Shown one piece after another: positions 1 to 5,112 of a DNA stretch of 5,112 nucleotides. The DNA comes from a bacterium (GTDB taxonomy: Bacteria; Armatimonadota; Chthonomonadetes; Chthonomonadales; Chthonomonadaceae): contig JAJZFK010000040.1 in NCBI GenBank assembly GCA_021805405.1, positions 1 through 5,112 on the forward strand, read 5' to 3'. Made by a program: the position numbers and the translations under genes. The notes under the pieces are model-generated. The model had not been told where the DNA came from. It did no database searches and worked only from the letters and a program-made list of their open reading frames with translations. Position 1 is the first letter of the stretch, and every line of letters starts with the position of its first letter.

Positions 1-72
1 ATCCATTGCCGTAGCAGCAGCTGCAACAAGCGCAACCTGTGTGAGGAATTGTCGACGATTAGTACGTGTAAT
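1..72 (-). CDS. N-terminus of a Tat-exported protein (partial, probable ATT start)
   Basis: Only the first 24 codons are visible; the gene continues beyond the left edge. They read as a twin-arginine signal peptide: a short polar n-region, the motif NRRQFL with the arginine pair at residues 6-7, then a hydrophobic alanine/valine-rich stretch (about residues 13-22). This predicts export of a folded, often cofactor-bearing, protein across the cytoplasmic membrane. In this frame the codon four before the proposed start is a stop (TAA), preceding CGG AGG CCC ACC, and the only NTG codon is Met23, inside the signal. The start is therefore inferred to be ATT at 70-72, six bases after a GGAGG. The gene lies 72 bp behind the D-amino-acid dehydrogenase with no terminator between, so it is probably last or near-last in the hydroxyproline operon. 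Its mature function cannot be read from this fragment. Confidence 0.7.
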   Translation of the reverse strand, partial: MTRTNRRQFLTQVALVAAAATAMD

Positions 73-78
73 GGTGGG

Positions 79-83
79 CCTCC
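79..83 (-). promoter_or_regulatory. Shine-Dalgarno site deciding the Tat gene start
   Basis: GGAGG on the minus strand lies six bases before the ATT codon at 70-72. It is the strongest ribosome binding site in the leftward block and is well spaced for that codon. It supports initiation at ATT rather than at the out-of-frame ATG at 99-101, which lies upstream of this site. Confidence 0.6.
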
Positions 84-144
84 GTTAGGTGATAGTGGCA
101 TGTTATGTGGCGAGCACAACGGATAGAACGGTACCGAGATTTTT

Positions 145-1407
145 TCAGGCTGGTTGATACCGGGCTGGCGATAACATCTGCATGTCATATTCTGGGGAGT
201 CCCCGTTTAACAGGTCGGCTACAATTTTGCCGGTTACCGGCGCTAGGCTCAGCCCCATCATCGCATGCCCCGTGGCACAAACAAGGTTGTCGAAATGCGG
301 GAAACGACCGATATAAGGGATGCCGTCCGGTGAGCACGGTCGTAACCCACTCCACACCGGTTTATTATCGAAGTCAGCGACGCTAAACGCAGGGAAGTAC
401 GCTGGTATAGACTCGATGATACCCCTCACGCGCTCGCGGGATATACTCTCATCTAGCCCGGCTATTTCCATCGTGCCTCCAAACCTCAACGTGGCACCCA
501 TTGGAGTTACTGCTACCCGGGCCTCCATTAGGATCGAGCAGATTTCCGGAAGCTGCTTTGCGTTGTTCAGCGTGATGCTGTATCCCTTGCCCGCCTGCAT
601 TGGTATTCGCAGTCCAAGCTTGGTCGCCAGGTCAGTTGACCAGGCACCGCTGCTCAAGACAAACTCATCTGCTTCGTACTCAGCAGTACTGGTTGCCACT
701 GCACTAATGCGAGCCCCCGCGGTGCGCCAATTTGTAACTTCAGCACCAAGAATTAGACGGCCGCCTGTGCGCTTAAAAGATTCTGTAAGTGCCGCTACAA
801 ACCGGTTAGGCGTTAGGTGGCAATCTCGTGGGAAATAGATGCCTCCACAAACGTCCATTGTAATACCGGGGTCCAAAACGGCCAACGCTTTGGGGTGCAT
901 CACCTCCGCCGGTATCCCTAGGCTCCGTGCAAGCTCAGCGGTTTTGCACTCTTCCTCTAACATCGGCTCTGTTTTACACAGCATAATGAGACCGCGCTGT
1001 GTAAAACCAAATACTGGGCCAAATTCCTCCTCAAGCTCCTGATAAGCAGTTCGTGAGGCGATGTTAAGATCACGAAGCAGTGGTGCGGCATTTTTTACAT
1101 GATTTGCGGTTGCAGCCTTCATGAATTTCCTGGCCCAATCAATAAGTTCACCGCTTATCCGTGGTTTGATTGAAAATGGGCTGCGCCGGTTAAACATCAT
1201 TCGTAGGCCCAAACCAAGCATTCCGGGCGCAGCCAACGGAACAACATGACTAGGGACTACCATACCCGCGTTTCCATATGAGCAGCCATTGCGGTCCGAT
1301 CCGCCTCTGTCGAGAAGCGTGACCTGCCATCCCGCCTTTTGTGCATAGTGCGCACAACAAAGCCCCACTACACCTGCACCAACTATGACTAATCGCCGTT
1401 CATTCAC
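145..1407 (-). CDS. FAD-dependent D-amino-acid dehydrogenase, probable D-hydroxyproline dehydrogenase
   Basis: A 420-residue DadA/DAO-family flavoenzyme. Residues 7-16 carry the Rossmann GxGxxG dinucleotide site (VIVGAGVVGL), and the acidic residue closing the second strand is Asp33. The family motif GNAG follows near residue 50. The C-terminal FAD-domain signature is at about 354-385 (GLRPCSPDGIPYIGR, then GHAMMG). Length is usual for the family. In this operon it most likely oxidises cis-4-hydroxy-D-proline to 1-pyrroline-4-hydroxy-2-carboxylate, passing electrons to a carrier or the respiratory chain; D-proline or other D-amino acids are alternatives. I chose the GTG at 1405-1407: it overlaps the epimerase stop as GTGA and leads directly into the FAD motif. 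An upstream in-frame start at 1464 would add 19 residues encoded inside the epimerase gene, with no family counterpart. A GGAG-type site lies about 11 bases upstream. The single-polypeptide form differs from multi-subunit hydroxyproline dehydrogenases. Substrate is inferred from context. Confidence 0.88.
   Translation of the reverse strand: MNERRLVIVGAGVVGLCCAHYAQKAGWQVTLLDRGGSDRNGCSYGNAGMVVPSHVVPLAAPGMLGLGLRMMFNRRSPFSIKPRISGELIDWARKFMKAATANHVKNAAPLLRDLNIASRTAYQELEEEFGPVFGFTQRGLIMLCKTEPMLEEECKTAELARSLGIPAEVMHPKALAVLDPGITMDVCGGIYFPRDCHLTPNRFVAALTESFKRTGGRLILGAEVTNWRTAGARISAVATSTAEYEADEFVLSSGAWSTDLATKLGLRIPMQAGKGYSITLNNAKQLPEICSILMEARVAVTPMGATLRFGGTMEIAGLDESISRERVRGIIESIPAYFPAFSVADFDNKPVWSGLRPCSPDGIPYIGRFPHFDNLVCATGHAMMGLSLAPVTGKIVADLLNGDSPEYDMQMLSPARYQPA
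971..1007. repeat. Perfect 12-bp inverted repeat inside the dehydrogenase gene
   Basis: The arms are GTTTTACACAGC at 971-982 and GCTGTGTAAAAC at 996-1007, exact reverse complements with a 13-base loop. On the mRNA strand it would form a 12-pair hairpin across codons for about residues 134-146. There is no T-tract next to it, so it is not a typical terminator. It may be chance, an mRNA structure, or a protein binding site. Confidence 0.85.
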
Positions 1408-2399
1408 CGTTCTACGCACTCCTGCTGCACGCAAGAAACGCCCGAAGGCGCAGGTATGCCCCACTCTAATGGATCTGCAGCATCATAGACGAGGTTAATC
1501 TCCGCAGTAATATACGCTGTCCCGCGTATACTAGGTAAGACTCCCCCGTCTACAATATCTACGGAGCCTTTAAACACGCTACCGGTGATCGACTCCTGCC
1601 GCCATATGTCGCCCTCCTTTAACTTGCCGTCTGCTGAGAGGCATGCAAGTTTGGCGCTTGTACCTGTGCCACAGGGAGAACGATCGTAAGCCCCGCCAGG
1701 ACACAACACGAAGTTGCGGCCGTCGTTATAGGGTGCATGCGCACTCGCGGTGAGTTCAATGTGGTCAATCTCCCCGCCATTTTCGCCTGTTATACCGTCA
1801 CGCTCCAGCGCGCGCCTCACCTGCCATGCAACCCTGTTAAGTGCATCCAGATTATCAAGGTGAAGATCTAATCCGTGAACATGGCAAAGAAAGAACCAGT
1901 TGCCTCCCCAAGCGATATCACCCATAACCACAGTGCCATCATCTAGGACTACTTCAACATCGTGCTTCCATCGATAAGATAGAACGTTTCGTACAGTTAC
2001 CTCACCGTTCTCATGAAGGATGGTATCTACTGTGCCAACAGGGGTATCAATTTTGTGGGATCCGGGTTTTATTGAGCCAATGTACGCGAGAGTCCGCACC
2101 AGTCCGATAGTTCCGTGTCCACACATATTGAGCACGCCAACGTTGTTGAAGAATATTACTGATGCTGTACTTTCGCGGTTGACTGGGGCAAGCACCAGCG
2201 CGCCAACGATTATGTCGCTTCCACGAGGTTCGTTAATAATCGATGCCCTGAATCTATCCTGAGTTTGACGAAAGTCTTCGCGCTTTTCTGCAAGCGAATC
2301 GCCGTTTAGCGTGGGCCCCCCCGCCAGTACAACACGAGTAGGCTCGCCACCTGTGTGTGAGTCGACAACAAGCACTTTGCGTATTTCGCCGGCTGCCAT
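1404..2399 (-). CDS. Proline racemase-family protein, probable 4-hydroxyproline 2-epimerase
   Basis: A 331-residue cytosolic, cofactor-independent enzyme of the proline racemase family. Both catalytic cysteines are present: Cys93 in NMCGHGTIG and Cys243 in DRSPCGTGTSA, with Asp240 just before. Two cysteines indicate racemisation/epimerisation; the related trans-3-hydroxyproline dehydratases lack one. The N-terminal VDSHTGGEPTR segment (12-22) and WGGNWFFL (about 164-171) are family hallmarks. The neighbouring dehydrogenase and DapA-like genes point to trans-4-hydroxy-L-proline to cis-4-hydroxy-D-proline rather than plain proline racemisation. I chose the ATG at 2397-2399: it lies one base after the upstream stop (TGA-T-ATG) and has GGGAAGG about six bases upstream. 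A TTG at 2414 would add five residues but consumes the ribosome site. Translation is coupled to both neighbours. Family is sure; substrate is inferred. Confidence 0.92.
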   Translation of the reverse strand: MAAGEIRKVLVVDSHTGGEPTRVVLAGGPTLNGDSLAEKREDFRQTQDRFRASIINEPRGSDIIVGALVLAPVNRESTASVIFFNNVGVLNMCGHGTIGLVRTLAYIGSIKPGSHKIDTPVGTVDTILHENGEVTVRNVLSYRWKHDVEVVLDDGTVVMGDIAWGGNWFFLCHVHGLDLHLDNLDALNRVAWQVRRALERDGITGENGGEIDHIELTASAHAPYNDGRNFVLCPGGAYDRSPCGTGTSAKLACLSADGKLKEGDIWRQESITGSVFKGSVDIVDGGVLPSIRGTAYITAEINLVYDAADPLEWGIPAPSGVSCVQQECVER

Positions 2400-2400
2400 A

Positions 2401-3303
2401 TCAGGCCTTCCCAACCGGTCGAGTGGCTATAGCAGCACGAATAATTCCAAGGATCTCGTCGCGCTCAGTTCCAGTTAGCGGAAGGCGTGGTGGTCGTACC
2501 GTCTCGGTACCGAGACCGCATTCCGCCATTGCGAGCTTGATGTACTGAACGAGTTTTACGTGCGTATCCAGATGCAGAAGCGGAGTATACCAGCGGTACA
2601 GTTCGACTGCACTACTCCAGTCACCAGCGGTTACCATATCCCAAAGAGCACGATTTTCTGCAGGAAAGGCGTTCACCAGGCCAGAGATCCAGCCCTCCGT
2701 TCCTAATAACATGCACTCCAGGAAGAGGTCATCAACGCCGGCAAACAGACGAAAGCGGTTGCCCAACAGGTTTTTGATATCCGTTATCCTGCGCACATCC
2801 TCAGATGACTCTTTTATGGCAACAAGGTTGTGCTCGTCGGCCAACTCCGCAAACATTTCAGGTGTAATGTCCACCGAGTATGAAATCGGGTTGTTATAGC
2901 ACATAATCGGCAGGGATACACTTCGTGCAACTGTACGGTAGTGGGCAATGGTTTCGCGGGCATCACTCTTGTAAACCATTGCAGGAAGGACCATGAGCCC
3001 GTCCACTCCCGCTGAGGCTGCGCCATTAGCGAATCTGCAGGCAAGGTGGGTGGTATATTCAGCGACGCCCGTTAGGACTGGAACCTTACCCGATATGTGT
3101 TGGCAAACGGCGTTTAGTAGATCGAGTTTTTCACGATGCTCCAGCGAACAGTTCTCACCTACAGTTCCAAGCATCACCAGCCCGTGGATGCCTGCTGACA
3201 ACATAGCATCAATGTGCTTTAGTGTCGCGGAAATGTCTACGCGAAAATCATCTGTAAACTGCGTTGTAACCGCTGGAAAAACACCGCGCCAGTCGCACAT
3301 CAT
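2401..3303 (-). CDS. DapA-family lyase/deaminase, probable 1-pyrroline-4-hydroxy-2-carboxylate deaminase
   Basis: A 300-residue class I aldolase-type (beta/alpha)8 barrel of the dihydrodipicolinate synthase/N-acetylneuraminate lyase superfamily. Visible family features are the substrate-carboxylate loop GTVGEN (46-51), the catalytic Tyr136 in YNNP, and the Schiff-base Lys164 in AIKESS. Length is standard. Generic members include lysine-pathway DapA, NanA and KDG aldolases, but the first position in an operon with a hydroxyproline epimerase and a D-amino-acid dehydrogenase argues for the deaminase that turns 1-pyrroline-4-hydroxy-2-carboxylate into 2-oxoglutarate semialdehyde and ammonia. The start is the first of two tandem ATGs (MM); GAGGAG lies seven bases upstream of it. 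This is the first gene of the leftward operon, facing the 175-bp divergent region. Superfamily is certain; substrate comes from context. Confidence 0.9.
   Translation of the reverse strand: MMCDWRGVFPAVTTQFTDDFRVDISATLKHIDAMLSAGIHGLVMLGTVGENCSLEHREKLDLLNAVCQHISGKVPVLTGVAEYTTHLACRFANGAASAGVDGLMVLPAMVYKSDARETIAHYRTVARSVSLPIMCYNNPISYSVDITPEMFAELADEHNLVAIKESSEDVRRITDIKNLLGNRFRLFAGVDDLFLECMLLGTEGWISGLVNAFPAENRALWDMVTAGDWSSAVELYRWYTPLLHLDTHVKLVQYIKLAMAECGLGTETVRPPRLPLTGTERDEILGIIRAAIATRPVGKA
2501..2516. repeat. 16-bp perfect palindrome within the DapA-like gene
   Basis: GTCTCGGTACCGAGAC is its own reverse complement with no spacer. It encodes part of residues 263-268 near the C-terminus of the DapA-like protein. 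Its core CGGTACCGAGA recurs at 129-139 in the gap between the dehydrogenase and the Tat gene. A site this long is uncommon by chance in 5 kb but not impossible; function unknown. Confidence 0.85.
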
Positions 3304-3310
3304 ATAAGCG

Positions 3311-3316
3311 CTCCTC
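3311..3316 (-). promoter_or_regulatory. Ribosome binding site of the DapA-like gene
   Basis: GAGGAG on the minus strand lies seven bases before the first ATG (3301-3303) and ten before the second. It favours the first of the tandem start codons. Confidence 0.7.
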
Positions 3317-3396
3317 TTCTTTTTGTTGCCGATTTTGACGTAACACCGTAGAAACGATTCTATGGTTTGTAATGAGGGCTAACAAATTACTCATCT

Positions 3397-3402
3397 ATTA
3401 TA
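3397..3402 (-). promoter_or_regulatory. Candidate -10 element for the hydroxyproline operon
   Basis: The minus strand reads TATAAT, a perfect sigma70-type -10. Transcription would start near 3390 and leave a leader of roughly 85-90 bases before the DapA-like gene. No good TTGACA-like -35 is found 16-18 bases upstream (the region is pyrimidine-rich), which would fit an activated promoter. It lies inside the palindrome TCTAT-T-ATAGA (3394-3404). Inferred only. Confidence 0.4.
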
Positions 3403-3464
3403 GAACGACACAGACCAAAAAGAAGGTAGTGTTTATATAGAATATGTTTACTCTTGACTTTTAC

Positions 3465-3471
3465 AGGGAGG
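3465..3471 (+). promoter_or_regulatory. Ribosome binding site of the 106-residue protein
   Basis: AGGGAGG ends seven bases before the GTG at 3479 and ten before the ATG at 3482. It is strong and supports translation of this otherwise unrecognised gene; spacing slightly favours the GTG, but ATG is the better codon. Confidence 0.65.
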
Positions 3472-3478
3472 TCGGTGA

Positions 3479-3799
3479 GTGATGGAGGAACGTAGTCGTT
3501 ACATTAGAGACGAAGAAGAGGTTGTTGAGGACGCGCTTGGTGAGAATTTGAGAGCGCGTGAGTGGCGGCTTTTGAGAGCTGCACTTGAGCAGAGACTTCA
3601 GCATTTTATGGCTCTGGAGCTAACTGAGGACAGTCTCCAAAACAAGGCCGAATATCGCTCGAAAATTAAAGAACTAAAGAAACAGGTTTGTGCACTACGC
3701 CAGGAAGAGGCAATTTCCGGGTTTGTAGAAGCCTCAGCAAGGGCTGCTATTCAACGTGCATACCTGGACGAGACAGAAATCTATGGCGACGAAGAGTAA
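3479..3799 (+). CDS. Unrecognised small charged alpha-helical protein
   Basis: A 106-residue protein (105 if translation starts at the ATG at 3482 rather than the GTG at 3479). I do not recognise a family. It is rich in Glu, Arg, Lys, Leu and Ala with little Gly or Pro, has no signal peptide or membrane helix, and about residues 24-95 look like long amphipathic helices, possibly a coiled coil around the KIKELKKQVCALRQEE segment. Both ends are acidic (DEEEVVED near the N-terminus, DETEIYGDEE at the C-terminus). It has one cysteine. A strong AGGGAGG upstream and a 17-base overlap with the zinc-ribbon gene support it as a real, co-transcribed gene. A cytosolic partner or adaptor for the membrane zinc-ribbon protein is possible but is only inference. 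Confidence 0.75.
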   Translation: MMEERSRYIRDEEEVVEDALGENLRAREWRLLRAALEQRLQHFMALELTEDSLQNKAEYRSKIKELKKQVCALRQEEAISGFVEASARAAIQRAYLDETEIYGDEE

Positions 3800-3977
3800 C
3801 ACGCGGAATTGCAGGGGTTGCGGAGTTGAGTTACCACGCGAACAAGAACAGTGTCCGATCTGTAAGGTAAAGAAAAAGAGTGACTTACGACGACCTCAGG
3901 TCGTTGCGTACCTCTTTTTTCTGGTGCTTTCTGCGGCGTGTGGTGTCCTCGTATTCAAACTTTATGTTCATCAGTAA
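3783..3977 (+). CDS. Small zinc-ribbon protein with one membrane helix
   Basis: A 64-residue protein. Residues 10-27 form a zinc ribbon with four cysteines, CxxC-x10-CxxC (CRGC at 10-13, CPIC at 24-27). A basic stretch (KVKKKSDLRR, 28-37) leads into one hydrophobic helix at about 39-58, ending close to the C-terminus. By the positive-inside rule the zinc ribbon faces the cytoplasm. No exact family is recognised; such short ribbon-plus-helix proteins are usually annotated as zinc-ribbon domain proteins of unknown role. I chose the ATG at 3783, which overlaps the end of the upstream gene by 17 bases and suggests translational coupling; its own ribosome site is weak (GACGAG about 12 bases upstream). 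A GTG at 3756 would add nine residues and cannot be excluded. The stop lies 17 bases from the convergent kinase stop. Confidence 0.75.
   Translation: MATKSNTRNCRGCGVELPREQEQCPICKVKKKSDLRRPQVVAYLFFLVLSAACGVLVFKLYVHQ
3888..3906. repeat. Hairpin-forming palindrome near the convergent gene ends
   Basis: ACGACCT-C-AGGTCGT (3890-3904) is a perfect 7-bp inverted repeat, extended by one G-U and one C-G pair in RNA. It lies in the zinc-ribbon gene, about 90 bp downstream of the kinase stop on the minus strand. T-rich runs follow on both strands at about 8-12 bases (TTTTTT at 3915-3920 on plus; TTTTTC from 3876 downward on minus). It might slow or stop readthrough from the kinase gene, but the T-runs are too far away for a classic intrinsic terminator. 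Confidence 0.35.
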
Positions 3978-3994
3978 ACCACGCATGATGGAGG

Positions 3995-5112
3995 TTAGAT
4001 ATGATGACGATAGACCATAGCAAGCATTGCGCCGTTGGCCATAAAAGCAAAACCCAGGTAGAACAAACGCCACAGTATGTGCCAGCGGTAGGTTATGAAC
4101 TGTAGAAACAGGAAGCCTGCAGCTACACCAAGGATCCAGTAACTGGCGTGCAGCCCGCTTACGAGCGACGGATGATGGCGCGGGGCACTGTCTACCAGCA
4201 ACTGCATCGTTGTAAGCACGCCTCCCATCATGGCGCCTGCAGAACCAGCAACAACGCGCTCGGTGAGACCAGTACCTATTCCTATGCAAATTGTACATAA
4301 CATGATTCCAAAAAACAGACCCAGCGCAGCAGCGGACGGTGCTAAGGTTCCCGTCTCCTTTACGCCAAGTGCTGGGCTACCAAGCACCACCGCCACGGTA
4401 GGCAGTATGGCTAGAACTAAAGCCGGCAAGTACCACAATGCCACGTCACCAAACCGGGGTCGTTCAGGCGCCACGTTAAAAGTAACGGGCAGCTCTACGT
4501 GGCCCTGTTGACTGCGGATAGTAATATTGTGAGCCCGATTGCCAAGCCCCTGTTCACTCGGTCCCGTGCACTGCACGGTCAGCGTCTGGTTAGTCTCCTC
4601 AAATACCGTCGGAGTTACCACGATCGACTCATCACTAGATGTTACGTCGATAGGAGCGGTTAGGCGGTTGCCACTCACCGTTACCCGTATGCGGGCAAGT
4701 TTTGTCTGTCCGCACCGTATACTTCCAAAATTTATAGAATTGGGTGCTAGTTGAAATCGCACTGGCGCAGTTGAAACGTCAATCGCGGGGACCGCCGCTG
4801 ATGTACGTGCGATTGCTGGTGACAGAATGCGATCTCCGCTCACCGCCAGATTCGCTGGCAACCCGGTTCTGCGGTCTATCGGTCGCGTAGCCACCGTACC
4901 AGGCATTGAGCAGGCACTGTCGTCTTCTACAACAGGTGGCCTAATAACCGTGGTAGCTCCTGCCAGGTGAATATCTTCCTCAACTGGTGCGAGTGCTCCA
5001 AGGAACTGCTGGGCGTTAATGAACCTCTCCGCCTTATCCCGTGCCATTGCCCGCCTTAAGAGCGGCAGCAGAGAAGGAAGCGACTGCTGCAAGTCAGTTG
5101 GAATAGTAATCT
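3995..5112 (-). CDS. Ser/Thr protein kinase C-terminal part with Ig-like domain and multi-helix membrane tail (partial)
   Basis: About 372 codons are visible; the gene enters from the right edge and its start is missing. Counting from the first whole codon at the edge, residues 1-42 match the end of a Hanks-type kinase domain (LPSLLPLLRRAMARDK, then AERF with the conserved late arginine, then AQQFLGAL). A Pro/Thr/Ala-rich linker follows (about 43-115), perhaps a phosphorylation segment. About 116-214 is a beta-rich region with the start LAPNSINFGSIRCGQ, resembling Ig-like/ASPM-SPD2-Hydin-type sandwiches. About five hydrophobic helices end the protein (226-244, 259-282, 285-306, 322-341, 347-367). 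The kinase and probably the sandwich are thus on the cytoplasmic side of a membrane anchor, unlike PknB-type kinases whose single helix leads to extracellular PASTA repeats. Catalytic residues lie outside the window. The gene stop converges on the zinc-ribbon gene. The kinase call is firm; the sandwich identity is tentative. Confidence 0.82.
   Translation of the reverse strand, partial: ITIPTDLQQSLPSLLPLLRRAMARDKAERFINAQQFLGALAPVEEDIHLAGATTVIRPPVVEDDSACSMPGTVATRPIDRRTGLPANLAVSGDRILSPAIARTSAAVPAIDVSTAPVRFQLAPNSINFGSIRCGQTKLARIRVTVSGNRLTAPIDVTSSDESIVVTPTVFEETNQTLTVQCTGPSEQGLGNRAHNITIRSQQGHVELPVTFNVAPERPRFGDVALWYLPALVLAILPTVAVVLGSPALGVKETGTLAPSAAALGLFFGIMLCTICIGIGTGLTERVVAGSAGAMMGGVLTTMQLLVDSAPRHHPSLVSGLHASYWILGVAAGFLFLQFITYRWHILWRLFYLGFAFMANGAMLAMVYRHHI
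4564..4578. repeat. Short perfect inverted repeat in the kinase gene
   Basis: CCGTGCA-C-TGCACGG is a 7-bp inverted repeat with a one-base centre, inside codons of the Ig-like region. It has the same geometry as the repeat at 3890-3904 but an unrelated sequence. Probably chance. Confidence 0.6.

Larger units (their letters stand above)
3304..3478. other. Divergent intergenic region between the hydroxyproline operon and the small-protein pair
   Basis: These 175 bp are distinctly AT-rich next to the genes and separate two divergently read blocks, so promoters for both should lie here. No RNA gene or ORF with a family signature is visible. It contains a consensus -10 for the left operon, a short palindrome over it, AT-rich sequence at 3431-3450 that could hold the rightward -10, and ribosome sites at each end. 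Confidence 0.7.

Noticed and set aside
99..101. ATG on the minus strand opening a frame that stays open to the left edge
   Set aside because: Its product (MPLSPNGGPPLH...) shows no signal or family; the overlapping frame gives a clear Tat signal, and the GGAGG lies inside this alternative frame rather than before it.
105..1042. Plus-strand open frames opposite the dehydrogenase gene
   Set aside because: No recognisable motifs; they are antisense shadows of a well-supported enzyme gene.
1408..1464. 19-residue N-terminal extension of the dehydrogenase
   Set aside because: It lies inside the epimerase gene, precedes the FAD-binding motif without family counterpart, and the GTG overlapping the epimerase stop is a better coupled start.
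3366..3390. Overlapping short inverted repeats TTTGT/ACAAA and GTAAT/ATTAC as an operator
   Set aside because: Five-base arms in AT-rich DNA are expected by chance and match no operator I recognise.
3454..3459. TTGACT as a -35 for the rightward genes
   Set aside because: A -10 at proper spacing would fall on the start codon at about 3477-3482, leaving no room for the strong ribosome site to be transcribed.
3885..4298. 137-residue minus-strand open frame
   Set aside because: It runs in another frame across the kinase membrane tail and into the zinc-ribbon gene, with a Cys/Arg/His-rich composition typical of a shadow frame.
1..5112. Mobile element, CRISPR, tRNA/rRNA, phage or defence genes
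   Set aside because: No transposase or integrase motifs, regularly spaced repeats, or RNA gene signatures were seen; a kinase plus small proteins is not enough to claim a defence system.

Overview
The window is fully packed and shows two unrelated blocks separated by one 175-bp divergent intergenic region (3304-3478). The leftward block (1-3303, minus strand) is an operon for catabolism of trans-4-hydroxy-L-proline. Its order of transcription is a DapA-superfamily aldolase/deaminase (2401-3303), a proline racemase-family hydroxyproline 2-epimerase (1404-2399), an FAD-dependent D-amino-acid (D-hydroxyproline) dehydrogenase (145-1407), then the first 24 codons of a Tat-exported protein cut by the left edge (1-72). 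The first three genes are translationally coupled: one spacer base between genes 1 and 2, and a 4-base GTGA overlap between genes 2 and 3. The Tat gene follows after 72 bp.

Together the three enzymes can take L-hydroxyproline to cis-4-hydroxy-D-proline, then to 1-pyrroline-4-hydroxy-2-carboxylate, then to 2-oxoglutarate semialdehyde. The last enzyme (semialdehyde dehydrogenase), a regulator and a transporter are not in the window.

The right block holds a plus-strand pair of small genes: a 105-106-residue charged helical protein (3479-3799) and a 64-residue zinc-ribbon protein with one membrane helix (3783-3977), overlapping by 17 bases. They converge, 17 bases apart, on a large minus-strand gene cut by the right edge (3995-5112). 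Its visible part is the end of a Hanks-type Ser/Thr kinase domain, a proline/threonine-rich linker, an Ig-like beta-sandwich and about five membrane helices.

The organism is a bacterium of middling GC with Tat export, Hanks kinases carrying unusual membrane tails, and GTG or non-canonical starts. That mix suggests groups such as Armatimonadota, Planctomycetota or Acidobacteriota, but this is only an impression; no phylogenetic marker is present.

The most notable signals are the Tat gene that seems to start at ATT behind a strong Shine-Dalgarno, several perfect inverted repeats buried inside coding sequence, and the unassigned small-protein/zinc-ribbon/kinase neighbourhood. I do not see a clear new defence or mobile system here: no transposase, CRISPR array, tRNA or rRNA is visible.
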